Of a stretch of 54,660 nt of DNA, positions 7,270-16,672 are shown one piece after another. Source of the stretch: Bacteroidota bacterium (GTDB lineage Bacteria > Bacteroidota > Bacteroidia > Bacteroidales > VadinHA17); the NCBI GenBank assembly GCA_003250475.1, contig QKGI01000144.1, positions 1 through 54,660 on the forward strand. Direction: 5' to 3'. The notes beneath the pieces are model-generated. The model did not search any database. It was given only the letters and a program-made list of their open reading frames with translations, and had not been told where the DNA came from. The position numbers and the translations under genes are program-made. How positions within the stretch are numbered: the first letter of the stretch is position 1; the number at the start of each line of letters is the position of its first letter.

Positions 7270-9098
7270 TAAAAAGACTGCATCTCGTACAGCTTCCTGT
7301 AAATACCCTTATTGTTTTTTATCAGCTCCTCGTGTGTCCCGCTCTCTGCTATGCGTCCCTCCTCCACAACAACGATAAGGTCTGCATGCTGTATCGTGGA
7401 AAGCCTGTGAGCTATCACGACGGAAGTACGGTTCTCCATCAGTTTCAGCATGGCATCCTGCACCAGCCTCTCTGACTCGGTATCGAGGGCGGAGGTGGCC
7501 TCATCAAGGATGAGGATCGGCGGGTTGGCCATGATAGCCCGGGCAATACTTATCCTCTGCCTCTGTCCCCCGCTGAGCTTGTTGCCGCCCTCACCCACGG
7601 TACTGTCGTAACCGTCGGGCGTCTCCCGGATGAAGTCGTTTGCATTTGCTATTGTGGCAGCCCTGATCACACTCTCGGGATCGGCTTCTCCATTCAGGGC
7701 GAAGGAAATATTGCTGCTGAAGGTGTCATTGAACAGTATGGCCTGCTGGCTCACAATACCCATCAGGTGCCTGAGATCTTTCAGGTTCACGTCGCGTACA
7801 TCCACGCCGTCAATGACCACCGATCCCCTGTCAGGATCGATGAATCGAGGGATAAGGTCGGCAAGCGTCGATTTGCCGCCACCGGAGCGACCCACCACAG
7901 CCACCGTCTGTCCCTTCTTTATCTTAAGCGATACATCCTTCAGGACAGGTTCATGGTCATAGGCAAACCATACGTTTCTGAACTCGATAGAGTCATTGAA
8001 TGCCGTTAACCTCACCGCATCAGGCTTCTCTGTGATGCTCTCCTCCGCATCGAGGACCTGGTTGATCCTGTTTATTGAGGCCATACCCTTTTGTATGTTA
8101 AACCATGCGCTGGAGATCGACTTTGCCGGCTGTATCATCTGGGAGAAGACCACAACAAATGCTATCAGCTTGTCAGGCGACATGTTACCTGTGCCCCTGA
8201 GGGCAAGCATGCCTCCGTAATATATCACCATCAGCAGTACCAGCGTCGACAAAAACTCACTGACAGGGTGGGCAAGGTAAGCTTTGCGTACCACCCTGCG
8301 GAAGGTCTTTGTATACTTTATATTCGCCTGGCCAAACTGATCTGACATCTTCTGCTCAGCATTAAATCCTTTTATTATGCGGAGGCCTGTAAGCGTCTCC
8401 TCGAGTACTGAGAGCAACCTTCCCAGAGCCTGCTGTCCCTTGAAGGAGGCGCTCCTGAGAGTCCGGCTGATACGCGCTATGGCCCAGCCACTGAGGGGAA
8501 GCATCAGCAAAGCAAAAAATGTGAGGTGCGGACTGGTCACTATAAGGTAGGTCACGAAAATAATTATGGTGAAAGGATCGCGGAACATCATTGAAAGTGA
8601 GGCCATGACCGATACCTCTATCTCCTGGACATCATTGGAAACCCTGGTCATCAGGTCTCCCTTACGGGCCTCGGAGAAGTAAGACAATGGAAGCCTTAGT
8701 ATCTTGGAATAGATCTTGTTTCTCAAGTCCCTGACGGTGCCTGCCCTCAATGCTGCCATGCAGTTGTTAGCCATAAAGACCAGGAAATTCTTTATGAAGC
8801 TGGCTATTGCAAAGAGAATAACAACATTCAGCAGGGTTATCATCTCTCCATGCTTATCTATAGATGATGAAAAGAACCAGTTAGCCCAATCATTGATATA
8901 CTTCATGGTGAAGGAAAAATGACCCGGATGAGGGGCCGCTCCCACCCTGTTAAACAGTATCTGGAGGAAAGGAACGATAAGGGTAAAGGTGAACAGTGCA
9001 AAAAATGCGCTCAGGATGTTATACACCATATTTTGCGCTGCAAGCCATTTGTATGGCCTGAGATATTGCATGAGTATCTTTATACTCTTCATGATCAA
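7269..9098 (-). CDS. MsbA-like ABC exporter (fused permease and ATPase)
   Basis: The 609-residue half-transporter works as a homodimer in the inner membrane. A six-helix transmembrane domain (about 20-330) precedes the ATPase domain with Walker A GRSGGGKST, Q-loop GIVSQQ, signature LSGGQRQRISIARAI, Walker B ILILDEATSALD and switch His in VIAHRLST. This architecture fits MsbA-type lipid A flippases and related lipid or drug exporters; which one is not certain. It starts 3 bases after the purB stop, so the two are probably cotranscribed. The stop codon lies at the edge of a tandem repeat. Confidence 0.93.
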   Translation of the reverse strand: MIMKSIKILMQYLRPYKWLAAQNMVYNILSAFFALFTFTLIVPFLQILFNRVGAAPHPGHFSFTMKYINDWANWFFSSSIDKHGEMITLLNVVILFAIASFIKNFLVFMANNCMAALRAGTVRDLRNKIYSKILRLPLSYFSEARKGDLMTRVSNDVQEIEVSVMASLSMMFRDPFTIIIFVTYLIVTSPHLTFFALLMLPLSGWAIARISRTLRSASFKGQQALGRLLSVLEETLTGLRIIKGFNAEQKMSDQFGQANIKYTKTFRRVVRKAYLAHPVSEFLSTLVLLMVIYYGGMLALRGTGNMSPDKLIAFVVVFSQMIQPAKSISSAWFNIQKGMASINRINQVLDAEESITEKPDAVRLTAFNDSIEFRNVWFAYDHEPVLKDVSLKIKKGQTVAVVGRSGGGKSTLADLIPRFIDPDRGSVVIDGVDVRDVNLKDLRHLMGIVSQQAILFNDTFSSNISFALNGEADPESVIRAATIANANDFIRETPDGYDSTVGEGGNKLSGGQRQRISIARAIMANPPILILDEATSALDTESERLVQDAMLKLMENRTSVVIAHRLSTIQHADLIVVVEEGRIAESGTHEELIKNNKGIYRKLYEMQSF

Positions 9099-9101
9099 GT
9101 A

Positions 9102-10439
9102 TCAGAATCCGGTATATGTGAATGGTGTTACAGACTTCATCTCCTCCCTGACGGCTTCGCTCACCTCAAGAGTATCAATGAATCTGCGGATTATCTCACC
9201 GGTGATTTTTTCATTGGTTCTTGTAAGTGCTAGCAGGGCCTCATATGGTTTCGGGAAGCCTTCCCTGCGGAGGATTGTCTGCAGTGCTTCAGCAACAACG
9301 ACCCAGTTCTCCTCAAGGTCGTTCTTTATCCTGTCATGGTTTACTATCAGCTTTGACAATCCTTTTTTTACCGACTTCCAGGCTATCAGCGTATGAGCCA
9401 TGGCAACACCTGTGTTGCGTATGACCGTGGAGTCCGTCAGGTCGCGCTGTAGCCTTGATACAGGCAGCTTGGAGGAGAGGTGCCCGAAGAGTGAGTTGGC
9501 AACACCCAGGTTACCTTCACCGTTCTCAAAGTCGATGGGGTTGACCTTATGAGGCATCGCTGACGAACCTATCTCTCCCTTTATGATCGTCTGTTTGAAA
9601 TAATCGAGTGAGATATAGCTCCACATATCCCTGCAGAGGTCAATTATGATAGTATTAATCCGGCTAATGTTGTCGAAGAGCTCAGCCAGCCCGTCGTAGT
9701 GTTCTATCTGTGTGGTTGTCTGCTGCCTCTCAAGCCCCAGCCTCTCTGTCAACAACCTGTTGGCAAAATCGATCCAGTTTACGGATGGATACGCCACCCT
9801 GTGTGCATTGAGGTTACCTGTTGCGCCACCGAACTTGCCACTGTATCTTGTCCCGGCCAGGAGCATCATCTGCCTGTCAAGCCTCTCTGCAAACACGGCT
9901 ATCTCCTTGCCCAGCCTGGTGGGTGTGGCCGGCTGTCCGTGAGTCCTGGCCAGCATGGGGATACCGGCCCAGTCCTCCGCCATTGACCTTAAACTGTCGC
10001 GCAAAGAGACCAGTAGCGGTATCATGACCTCCCTGACGGAGTCCCTGATTGCCATCGGCATGGCCGTGTTGTTGATATCCTGGGATGTAAGGCCGAAGTG
10101 TACGAACTCAGACCACTTTTCAAGACCCAGGGCAACAACCTTTTCCTTGACGAAATACTCCACTGCCTTGACATCATGGTTAGTGACCGCCTCTTTCTGC
10201 TTTATCTGCTCTGCATCAGCCGGCGTGAAGCTGCCGTGCAGGTTCTTAAGCTCCTCCAGGGCATCGGAGGGGAAACCGGTAAACTGAGGCAGCCCGGCCT
10301 GCGAGAGGGCAATAAAATACTCCGTCTCGACAAGCACACGGTAGTGCATCAGTCCAAACTCCGAATAATACGGTACCAGCTCTGCCACCCGCTCCCCGTA
10401 GCGGCCGTCAACCGGTGATATTGCCTTTAAACGGTCCAT
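9102..10439 (-). CDS. purB: Adenylosuccinate lyase
   Basis: This enzyme cleaves SAICAR to AICAR and adenylosuccinate to AMP plus fumarate in purine synthesis. The 445-residue form begins MDRLKAISPVDGRYG, the usual N-terminus, so I place the start at 10439 rather than at the in-frame codon 39 bases further upstream. The fumarase/aspartase-superfamily signature GSSAMPHKVNP is intact, and TSQDINNTAMP and ARTHGQPATPTRLGKE carry the other conserved active-site stretches. The length is close to the E. coli-type enzyme. It leads a two-gene unit with the ABC exporter. Confidence 0.97.
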   Translation of the reverse strand: MDRLKAISPVDGRYGERVAELVPYYSEFGLMHYRVLVETEYFIALSQAGLPQFTGFPSDALEELKNLHGSFTPADAEQIKQKEAVTNHDVKAVEYFVKEKVVALGLEKWSEFVHFGLTSQDINNTAMPMAIRDSVREVMIPLLVSLRDSLRSMAEDWAGIPMLARTHGQPATPTRLGKEIAVFAERLDRQMMLLAGTRYSGKFGGATGNLNAHRVAYPSVNWIDFANRLLTERLGLERQQTTTQIEHYDGLAELFDNISRINTIIIDLCRDMWSYISLDYFKQTIIKGEIGSSAMPHKVNPIDFENGEGNLGVANSLFGHLSSKLPVSRLQRDLTDSTVIRNTGVAMAHTLIAWKSVKKGLSKLIVNHDRIKNDLEENWVVVAEALQTILRREGFPKPYEALLALTRTNEKITGEIIRRFIDTLEVSEAVREEMKSVTPFTYTGF

Positions 10440-10482
10440 AGTCTTTATATCCTCACCGCGATTTAACCTGTGAATCAAAAAT

Positions 10483-10490
10483 CAAAAATA
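10483..10490 (-). promoter_or_regulatory. -7 box upstream of purB
   Basis: On the minus strand the sequence is TATTTTTG, an exact TAnnTTTG match, 44 bases before the chosen purB start. It lies back to back with the mqnA promoter in the 113-bp divergent gap. Confidence 0.55.
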
Positions 10491-10494
10491 CTAT

Positions 10495-10525
10495 TTTGTA
10501 CTGGTCTAAAAAAATTGAACCTTTG
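10495..10525 (+). promoter_or_regulatory. Probable mqnA promoter
   Basis: TTTG at 10495-10498 (-33) is separated by 19 bases from AACCTTTG at 10518-10525, one mismatch from TAnnTTTG. The spacing is the expected one, and the start codon follows 27 bases later. Confidence 0.5.
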
Positions 10526-10552
10526 CAATTAACTCCATGACCTGAAAATGAG

Positions 10553-11320
10553 ATGCGAAAGATAAGGGTTTCAGCAGTCAGATACATAAACAGCTATCCG
10601 TTCATGATAGGTCTACGTGACGGTGAGGTTGCTGCCATGATCGATCTGGAGGTGTGCCATCCGTCAGAGTGTGCCGACAGGCTGCTGGCCGGTGAGACGG
10701 ATCTCGGCCTGATACCTGTTGCCATGATTGCATCGATGAAGGAGTATCATCTTGTCAGTAACTACTGCCTGAGCACCAATGGCGAGGTGCGTACCGTCCT
10801 CCTCGTCAGCAACACGCCTTTTGAACAGATCACAAGGATTTTTCTCGACTACAGGTCGAGGAGCTCTGTGACACTATGCCGGATACTGGCAGCAAGGTAC
10901 TGGCAGCGGGAGTTTGAGTGGCATCCGGCCCCTGAGGAGTTTGACATCACAGCCATGAAGCACGGCGAAGCTGCCGTCATGATCGGTGACCGTTGTTTTG
11001 AGTACGCACGGTACTTTGATTTCAGGCTTGACCTGGGACTCGAGTGGAAGAGGTTTACAGGGCTTCCGTTCGTATTTGCGTGCTGGGTATCAGCCCGTAA
11101 GCTGCCGGAACAGTTCACCACCCTCTTCAACAAGGCGCTGGAGGAAGGTCTGACACGGAAGAATGAGGCAGTAGCACTCCTGAAAGAAGGGACAAAAGTG
11201 TCACCTGAGGAGGTCATCTATTACCTCAATAATAATATCGACTTTAACCTGGATGACCTTAAGAGAGAGGCCATCAAGAAATTCATTGATTATATAAAAG
11301 AACTAAAGTTAACCCCATGA
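10553..11320 (+). CDS. mqnA: Chorismate dehydratase (futalosine menaquinone pathway)
   Basis: MqnA removes water from chorismate to give 3-enolpyruvylbenzoate, the first committed step of the futalosine route to menaquinone. The 255-residue protein has the periplasmic-binding-protein-like fold of this family and the Bacteroidota-type N-terminus RKIRVSAVRYINSYPF, followed by HPSECADRLLAGETDLGLIPVA and MIGDRCFEYARYFDFRLDLGLEW. Its stop overlaps the start of the NfeD-type gene by 4 bases (ATGA), so the two are translationally coupled. A UbiA-family prenyltransferase that could act later in the pathway is at 27069-27947. Confidence 0.9.
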   Translation: MRKIRVSAVRYINSYPFMIGLRDGEVAAMIDLEVCHPSECADRLLAGETDLGLIPVAMIASMKEYHLVSNYCLSTNGEVRTVLLVSNTPFEQITRIFLDYRSRSSVTLCRILAARYWQREFEWHPAPEEFDITAMKHGEAAVMIGDRCFEYARYFDFRLDLGLEWKRFTGLPFVFACWVSARKLPEQFTTLFNKALEEGLTRKNEAVALLKEGTKVSPEEVIYYLNNNIDFNLDDLKREAIKKFIDYIKELKLTP

Positions 11321-12741
11321 ATAAGCTCTTTATCAAATTCATAGCCGTGATTGTCATCGCCTTCTTCTCTGCCGGAGCGGCGAAGTCACAGGAGGCACCA
11401 GACTCGACCACCCTTGTCTACAAGGTAAAGATAGACAAGATGATAGCGGCACCGCTATGGCGGAGTGTTAAGAAAAGCTTCGTGGAAGCTGACTCCATGA
11501 AGGCCGACTATATTCTCATTCAGATGAATACCTACGGTGGCCAGGTAGATATTGCCGACTCGATACGCACACTTATACTGAACTGCAAGAGACCCGTGAT
11601 GGTCTTCATTGATAACCAGGCTATTTCAGCCGGCGCTCTGATATCCGTCGCTGCCGACAGCATCTATATGCGTTCCGGTGCCAGCATCGGGGCAGCTACT
11701 GTCGTTGACCAGTCAGGACAGAAGATGCCTGACAAATACCAGTCGTTCATGCGCGGTATGATGAGAGCCACGGCAGAAGCTCACGGCAAGAAGGCGGTGG
11801 TGAACAACGGCGACACAACATGGGTGTGGCGACGCGACCCTGAGATTGCCCAGGCGATGGTCGATCCTTCAATAGTGCTGAAAGGAATTGTTGATACCGG
11901 CCAGGTGCTTACCCTGACTGCCCTCGAGGCAATCAAATATGGTTTCTGCGAGGGACAGGCGGAGACGGTGGAGGAGGTCCTGGAAAAGGGAGGTATAAAG
12001 GAGTACACCATGAGGGAGCTGAAGCTGAGCGCCGTAGACAAGATCATCATCCTGCTTGTCAATCCGGTGGTTTCAGGTCTTCTGATAATGCTTATTATCG
12101 GGGGTATCTATTTCGAGCTGCAATCGCCGGGGGTGGGATTCCCGCTGGCAGCAGCCATATTCGCCGCCCTTCTTTATTTTGCCCCACTGTACCTGGAGGG
12201 CGTTGCAGCCAACTGGCATGTGATGATATTCATAATAGGAATAATCCTTCTACTGGTGGAGATATTTGCAGTCCCGGGCTTCGGTGTCACCGGGGTGCTG
12301 GGCGTGATAGGCATCGTCACCGGACTGGCATTTGTGATGATAGACAAGATAGTCTTCAGGTTCGGTCCGTCGGGTGACGGGGTAAAAGAGGTAGTGGCTG
12401 CCTTTGCCATTGTCACACTGTCGGCTGTGGTGGCATTCATACTGTCGCTATGGCTTTCGAGGAAGCTCTTTTCGCCCAACAGGCTCTTCGGCAGCCTGGC
12501 CCTTGAGACATCGGTAAACCAGGCTGACGGTTTTGTGAGCTTCGACAAGAACAAGCTGCAGTCACTTGTCGGCAGCAGGGGAACGGCCCATACCGTGCTC
12601 CGCCCGTCAGGCAAGGTGATGATCGGCGACGAGGTATACTCTGCTGTTGCCGAGACAGGTTTCATTGCCAGGGGAACAGAGATAGTTGTCAGAAGGGAAG
12701 AACAGGGTCAGCTGTATGTGGTGGCCACGGAAAATGCCTGA
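11317..12741 (+). CDS. NfeD-type membrane-bound ClpP-class serine protease
   Basis: The 474-residue protein has a signal peptide (ending near GAAKSQEA), then a ClpP/crotonase-like protease domain with the serine in NQAISAGALISVAADSIYM, then several membrane helices (about 245-385), and a C-terminal OB-fold domain (SLVGSRGTAHTVLRPSGKV, GTEIVVRREEQGQLYVV). This order is that of the long NfeD (NfeD1b) proteins, which act with stomatin/SPFH partners in membrane quality control. No SPFH gene is in the window. It is the second gene of the mqnA unit. Confidence 0.92.
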   Translation: MNKLFIKFIAVIVIAFFSAGAAKSQEAPDSTTLVYKVKIDKMIAAPLWRSVKKSFVEADSMKADYILIQMNTYGGQVDIADSIRTLILNCKRPVMVFIDNQAISAGALISVAADSIYMRSGASIGAATVVDQSGQKMPDKYQSFMRGMMRATAEAHGKKAVVNNGDTTWVWRRDPEIAQAMVDPSIVLKGIVDTGQVLTLTALEAIKYGFCEGQAETVEEVLEKGGIKEYTMRELKLSAVDKIIILLVNPVVSGLLIMLIIGGIYFELQSPGVGFPLAAAIFAALLYFAPLYLEGVAANWHVMIFIIGIILLLVEIFAVPGFGVTGVLGVIGIVTGLAFVMIDKIVFRFGPSGDGVKEVVAAFAIVTLSAVVAFILSLWLSRKLFSPNRLFGSLALETSVNQADGFVSFDKNKLQSLVGSRGTAHTVLRPSGKVMIGDEVYSAVAETGFIARGTEIVVRREEQGQLYVVATENA

Positions 12742-12747
12742 CCGGCC

Positions 12748-13191
12748 ATGAAGCAGGTACGGGTCAGACCTTATGCCAGGGGAGACTTCCAGGGTATCAT
12801 GCAGGTCTGGACAGCTACCGGGCTGAGCAGTCCGGAGCGGGGTGACGACGCAGAGACAATCGAACGCAGTATAACCATGGGCGGCACCCTGCTTGTCTTA
12901 TCTGATGACAATGCCGGGGACACAATAATAGGTACCTCATGGATCACCTTTGACGGACGCAGGCTTCATCTCCATCACTTCGGAATAACGCCTGAATACC
13001 AGGGAAAAGGCCTGTCGCGAAAGCTCCTGGGAGAATCGCTCAAGTTTGTAAAGGAAAAGGGACACCAGGTAAAAATTGAAGTCCACCGAACAAATGAGAT
13101 TGCTATCCGGTTATATAAGAAAGCCGGTTTCAAGTACCTGGGAGATTATGACGTTTATATTATCAGGGACATACAATCACTTGAATTCTAA
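12748..13191 (+). CDS. GNAT-family N-acetyltransferase
   Basis: The 147-residue protein shows the acetyl-CoA-binding signature of the GNAT fold (FGITPEYQGKGLSRKLLGESLKF) and the following strand-helix VHRTNEIAIRLYKKAGFKYLGDYDVYI. It is predicted to transfer an acyl group from a CoA donor to an amine. The substrate cannot be deduced. It begins 6 bases after the NfeD-type gene, so it is likely the third gene of that operon. Confidence 0.9.
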   Translation: MKQVRVRPYARGDFQGIMQVWTATGLSSPERGDDAETIERSITMGGTLLVLSDDNAGDTIIGTSWITFDGRRLHLHHFGITPEYQGKGLSRKLLGESLKFVKEKGHQVKIEVHRTNEIAIRLYKKAGFKYLGDYDVYIIRDIQSLEF

Positions 13192-13247
13192 AATGTTAAA
13201 ATAACCTTAAAGAGACATTTTAATTTCCCCGGACAAGTTTTTTTTAG

Positions 13248-13255
13248 TATATTTG
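13248..13255 (+). promoter_or_regulatory. -7 box of the small HTH gene
   Basis: TATATTTG matches TAnnTTTG exactly and sits 22 bases before the start codon at 13278, after a T-rich run. Confidence 0.65.
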
Positions 13256-13277
13256 AAGAAATATATTCAGCATTATC

Positions 13278-13523
13278 ATGGCACGAACGATTACGTTTTC
13301 ACAGTTGAGGCAGATCAAGGACCAGCTTCCTGACGGGAGCATCAGAAAGATAGCCGATGAGCTAGATATGACAGAAGAGACCGTCAGGAACTATTTCGGG
13401 GGCTGGAACTTCGACCGCGGGCAGAGTGCCGGGATCCACATTGAAAAAGGACCTGAAGGGGGTATAGTCACAATAGAAGATACTACAGTACTTGACCTTG
13501 CCGAGAGCATGCTGCTGCGCTAA
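13278..13523 (+). CDS. Small helix-turn-helix DNA-binding protein
   Basis: The 81-residue protein carries a helix-turn-helix-like segment (SIRKIADELDMTEETVRNYFGG) followed by a short C-terminal part with GGIVTIEDTTVLDLAESML. I do not recognise a named family; similar short proteins are widespread in Bacteroidota and are generally annotated only as DNA-binding. It has an exact -7 box 22 bases upstream and a strong hairpin terminator 20 bases downstream, so it is an independent, probably well expressed, single-gene unit. Confidence 0.85.
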   Translation: MARTITFSQLRQIKDQLPDGSIRKIADELDMTEETVRNYFGGWNFDRGQSAGIHIEKGPEGGIVTIEDTTVLDLAESMLLR

Positions 13524-13545
13524 TTCAGTCTCCTGAAGGAGAGAG

Positions 13546-13574
13546 AAAGCAAAAGTTCTTACTTTTGCTTTTTT
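13546..13574 (+). terminator. Rho-independent terminator after the HTH gene
   Basis: An 11-bp stem (AAAGCAAAAGT 13546-13556, ACTTTTGCTTT 13561-13571) with loop TCTT runs into a T stretch ending at 13574. The next gene starts only 12 bases later at 13586. Confidence 0.9.
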
Positions 13575-13585
13575 CATTTCATAAT

Positions 13586-14224
13586 ATGGCTCACCATTAT
13601 ATCACGGAAGCCGAGAAGAGTTACAGGAGCCTTCTTTACGGCGAGTGCAGGAAGCTATTCGCCGGTAATCCCATACCGTCACATGATCACAGGCATCATG
13701 AACGTGTTTGGGTCAACGCCTCACTCCTTCTTGAGCGTCTCTATTCAGCAGGAATGGCTACTGACAGCCGGCTGGCAGTCAAGGCTATCGTTGCGGCGTT
13801 TTATCATGATACCGGCCTGACGGTGAATCACGGGGCCGACCATGGCAGGGAGAGCAGGGCCATATGCAGTCTCTTCCTCAAAAAGCATGGTTTCACCCCT
13901 GAGGAGAGCCTCGAAATACTCGATGCTGTCGAGATGCATGATAACAAAGAATACCCGGGTCTGAATGACCCGTCCTCGCTTGCTTCGGTCATTTCAGTTG
14001 CAGACGATATGGAAGCTTTCGGAGAGGAAGGCATCGAACGCTATACCGAGATCTATTCGATGAGAGGAATAAAACCCGGTGAAATGCCCGGGCTTATCAT
14101 TACCAATGTGTCGTCACGCTTCAACCATCTTAAATCGACTTATCATATGTTCCCCGATCTTGTTGAGGAGATGCAGGTCAGGGCGGAAATTGTTACCAGT
14201 CACTTCATACAACAGTTAAAATGA
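13586..14224 (+). CDS. HD-domain phosphohydrolase
   Basis: The 212-residue protein, starting MAHHYITEAEKSYRSL, contains the metal-binding residues of the HD superfamily: His in HDHRHHERVW, the His-Asp pair in AAFYHDTGL, and later His residues in HGADHGRES and VEMHDNKEYPG. Such proteins hydrolyse phosphoester bonds of nucleotides or second messengers; the substrate is unknown. I prefer the ATG at 13586 because an in-frame TTG further upstream (13565) lies inside the terminator hairpin. Its stop overlaps the next start by 4 bases. Confidence 0.88.
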   Translation: MAHHYITEAEKSYRSLLYGECRKLFAGNPIPSHDHRHHERVWVNASLLLERLYSAGMATDSRLAVKAIVAAFYHDTGLTVNHGADHGRESRAICSLFLKKHGFTPEESLEILDAVEMHDNKEYPGLNDPSSLASVISVADDMEAFGEEGIERYTEIYSMRGIKPGEMPGLIITNVSSRFNHLKSTYHMFPDLVEEMQVRAEIVTSHFIQQLK

Positions 14225-15984
14225 GAAATCTACTGTCCACCACTCTTCTTGCCATCGTGCTCACAGCCACACTCTCAGCCCAGGAGAGAAGCAGCACGCC
14301 ATCGTTAAAGTACGATGAGAATCAAAGTTTAACCTGGGAAGAGGCCATCAGGTACTACCAGGCACTCGACGAGGAGTATGAAGAAGCCTCTCTCATAGAG
14401 ATGGGTATGACCGATGCCGGCAGGCCCTTACACCTGTTCATCATCTCCGGCGACGGTCTGTTTGACCCCAGGGAGATACACAGTAAGGGAAAGACCATTG
14501 TTCTTATTAATAACGGCATACACCCGGGTGAGCCCGAAGGCATCGACGCCAGTGCCAGGTTTGCTGCAGACATACTGGCAGACAGGGAGGGACTGAAAAA
14601 GTATCTCCGCAACTGCACCGTGGCAATCATCCCGGTCTATAACGTAGGAGGCGCACTGACACGAAGCCGTTACTGGCGCATCAACCAGAACGGTCCCGAA
14701 GAGAAAGGTGCCAGACGCAACACAAGATTTCTTGATCTGAACCGCGACTTTGTAAAGCAGGACTCACGTGATGCCCGCGCCTTTGCAGAGATTTACAGCT
14801 ACCTCGATCCCGATGTCTTCCTTGACACCCATACAACCAACGGGTCCGACCACCAGTTCACCGTGACGCTGATCGCCACCCAGCCGGAAAAGATGTTTCC
14901 GGAGATGGAACATTTCTTCCGCGAAGAGATGCTTCCCGGGCTCTATAGCCGGATGAAAGAGGTCGGGAAAAATGAAATGGTGCCATATGTCCAGTACACT
15001 GAAAGAGGTGAGATAAAAGCCATAACAGGATTTAAGGAACATGCATATTACTCCACCGGCTACTCCGCTCTCTTCAACTCGTTCGGTTTCATGACGGAGA
15101 CTCTCGTCTATAAACCCTACCCGGAGAGGGTGAGAGGGACACTGCAGTTCATAAAGGAACTGGTGAGGTATTCGGCGCTGAACAGCAAAGAGATATTAAG
15201 GCTCAGGGCAGAAGCAAACCGTCGCACTCTTGAAGCAAAGGAATACGTGGTAGACTGGGAACAGGATACTACACGCTGGGACATGGTCATATTTCATGGT
15301 TACAGATACGAAGACACCGTCACGCCGATATCCGGAAGAAAAACAGGGTTCTACAACCACTCCAGACCTTATACGGATACAATAAGGTACTATAACTATT
15401 TCAAACCTGCCGTTGTGGTAGAGGCTCCGGAGGCATATATCGTTCCTTTTGCCTGGGAGGAGGTCATAGAACGCCTGCGGATCAACGGCGCTGAGATGCA
15501 CCAGATCAAGAATGACACAACACTGACGGTAGAAGCTTATTATATCGACGGATATGAGCCTGCCAGGAGAGCCACACAGGGACATTATTTCAACAGTAAA
15601 ACAGAGGTCAGAAAGGTCACCCGGGAGGTAGGGTATCTTAAGGGCGACTATATCATTCCCCTCAACCAGAGGTCCAACAAATATATAGTAACGATGCTTG
15701 AGCCCAGGAGCGAATCCGGATTCTTTGCCTGGAATTTCTTCGATTCATTCCTTGAGGGTCAGGACTGGTTCTCGGCATGGGGCTTTGAAAGCCATCTTAA
15801 GGAGCTCCTCGACCATGATCCGGCACTCAGGGCTGCCTTTGACAAAGCGAGAAACGAGGATGCGCAAATGGCAGCAGACCCGGTGGTTCAGCTCCAGTGG
15901 CTCTATCAGAACACCCCTGTATCGGAACTGGAGAAAAGGACCAGGCTGTATCCTGTGGGCAGACTGATGAAAAAAAGCAACTGA
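14221..15984 (+). CDS. Exported M14-family zinc carboxypeptidase
   Basis: The 587-residue protein has a signal peptide (cleavage near LSAQERSS). The catalytic domain has the M14 zinc motif in NNGIHPGEPEG (His-x-x-Glu), the substrate-binding stretch FLDLNRDFVKQ, and the third zinc ligand probably in DVFLDTHTTNGSDHQ. It is predicted to release C-terminal residues from peptides in the periplasm or outside. The region from about 330 on has no recognised motif. It overlaps the HD phosphohydrolase gene by 4 bases (ATGA), so the two are coexpressed even though their functions look unrelated. Confidence 0.92.
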   Translation: MRNLLSTTLLAIVLTATLSAQERSSTPSLKYDENQSLTWEEAIRYYQALDEEYEEASLIEMGMTDAGRPLHLFIISGDGLFDPREIHSKGKTIVLINNGIHPGEPEGIDASARFAADILADREGLKKYLRNCTVAIIPVYNVGGALTRSRYWRINQNGPEEKGARRNTRFLDLNRDFVKQDSRDARAFAEIYSYLDPDVFLDTHTTNGSDHQFTVTLIATQPEKMFPEMEHFFREEMLPGLYSRMKEVGKNEMVPYVQYTERGEIKAITGFKEHAYYSTGYSALFNSFGFMTETLVYKPYPERVRGTLQFIKELVRYSALNSKEILRLRAEANRRTLEAKEYVVDWEQDTTRWDMVIFHGYRYEDTVTPISGRKTGFYNHSRPYTDTIRYYNYFKPAVVVEAPEAYIVPFAWEEVIERLRINGAEMHQIKNDTTLTVEAYYIDGYEPARRATQGHYFNSKTEVRKVTREVGYLKGDYIIPLNQRSNKYIVTMLEPRSESGFFAWNFFDSFLEGQDWFSAWGFESHLKELLDHDPALRAAFDKARNEDAQMAADPVVQLQWLYQNTPVSELEKRTRLYPVGRLMKKSN

Positions 15985-16056
15985 GCACCGGAGGCTGCAA
16001 AAAGAGGTACTTCGGCAGGCTGGATAGCTGCAATGAATCGATGATGTCTTAACAGG

Positions 16057-16668
16057 TTACCTGGCAAAGAAATCGAGTACCGTCTCCCCTCCCAGGCGTG
16101 CTACAAGATTATCACCCTTATGCACCGGGCCCACGCCTGAAGGGGTTCCCGTAAATATCAGGTCACCAGTCTTCAATGTATAATATCTTGATACATAAGA
16201 TATTATACTATCGAACCCAAATATCAGATCCGAAGTACTACCCTCCTGCCTCACCTCTCCGTTCACCTCAAGGGTGAAGGTTATGGCGGCAGGATCACTG
16301 AACCTCTCTTTGGGGAGGAAGGTACCCAGCGGAGCCGATCCGTCGAATGTCTTGGAGAGCTCCCACGGGTGACCCGCCTGTGAGAACTTATGCTGAAGAT
16401 CACGTGCCGTGAAGTCTATCCCGACAGTCAGGGCATCATAATATCTTTCAGCGTAGCCGGGGGCAATACCCTTGCCCAGCCTGGAGATACGGAGCACTAT
16501 CTCCGCTTCGTACTGAACATCATCTGAAAAATCCGGAATAAAGAACGGTTTGTTTTTCTTGAGGATGGCCGAATCAGGCTTGAGGAAAATCATCGGTTCA
16601 GCGGGCAGGGGCCGCTTCATCTCGGCAGCATGCTTCCTGTAATTAAGGCCTACACATATTATTTTCAT
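16057..16668 (-). CDS. Fumarylacetoacetate hydrolase-family protein
   Basis: The 203-residue protein is a compact FAH-fold enzyme: KIICVGLNYRKHAAEM at the N-terminus, metal ligands in YEAEIVLRI and VGIDFTARDLQ, and the C-terminal GDLIFTGTPSGVGPVHKGD. Members act as acylpyruvate hydrolases or oxaloacetate decarboxylases/tautomerases; the single-domain size fits the acylpyruvase-like group. It is the last gene of a three-gene minus-strand unit with dnaN and an exonuclease, 4 bases after the exonuclease stop. Confidence 0.9.
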   Translation of the reverse strand: MKIICVGLNYRKHAAEMKRPLPAEPMIFLKPDSAILKKNKPFFIPDFSDDVQYEAEIVLRISRLGKGIAPGYAERYYDALTVGIDFTARDLQHKFSQAGHPWELSKTFDGSAPLGTFLPKERFSDPAAITFTLEVNGEVRQEGSTSDLIFGFDSIISYVSRYYTLKTGDLIFTGTPSGVGPVHKGDNLVARLGGETVLDFFAR

Positions 16669-16672
16669 CCTC

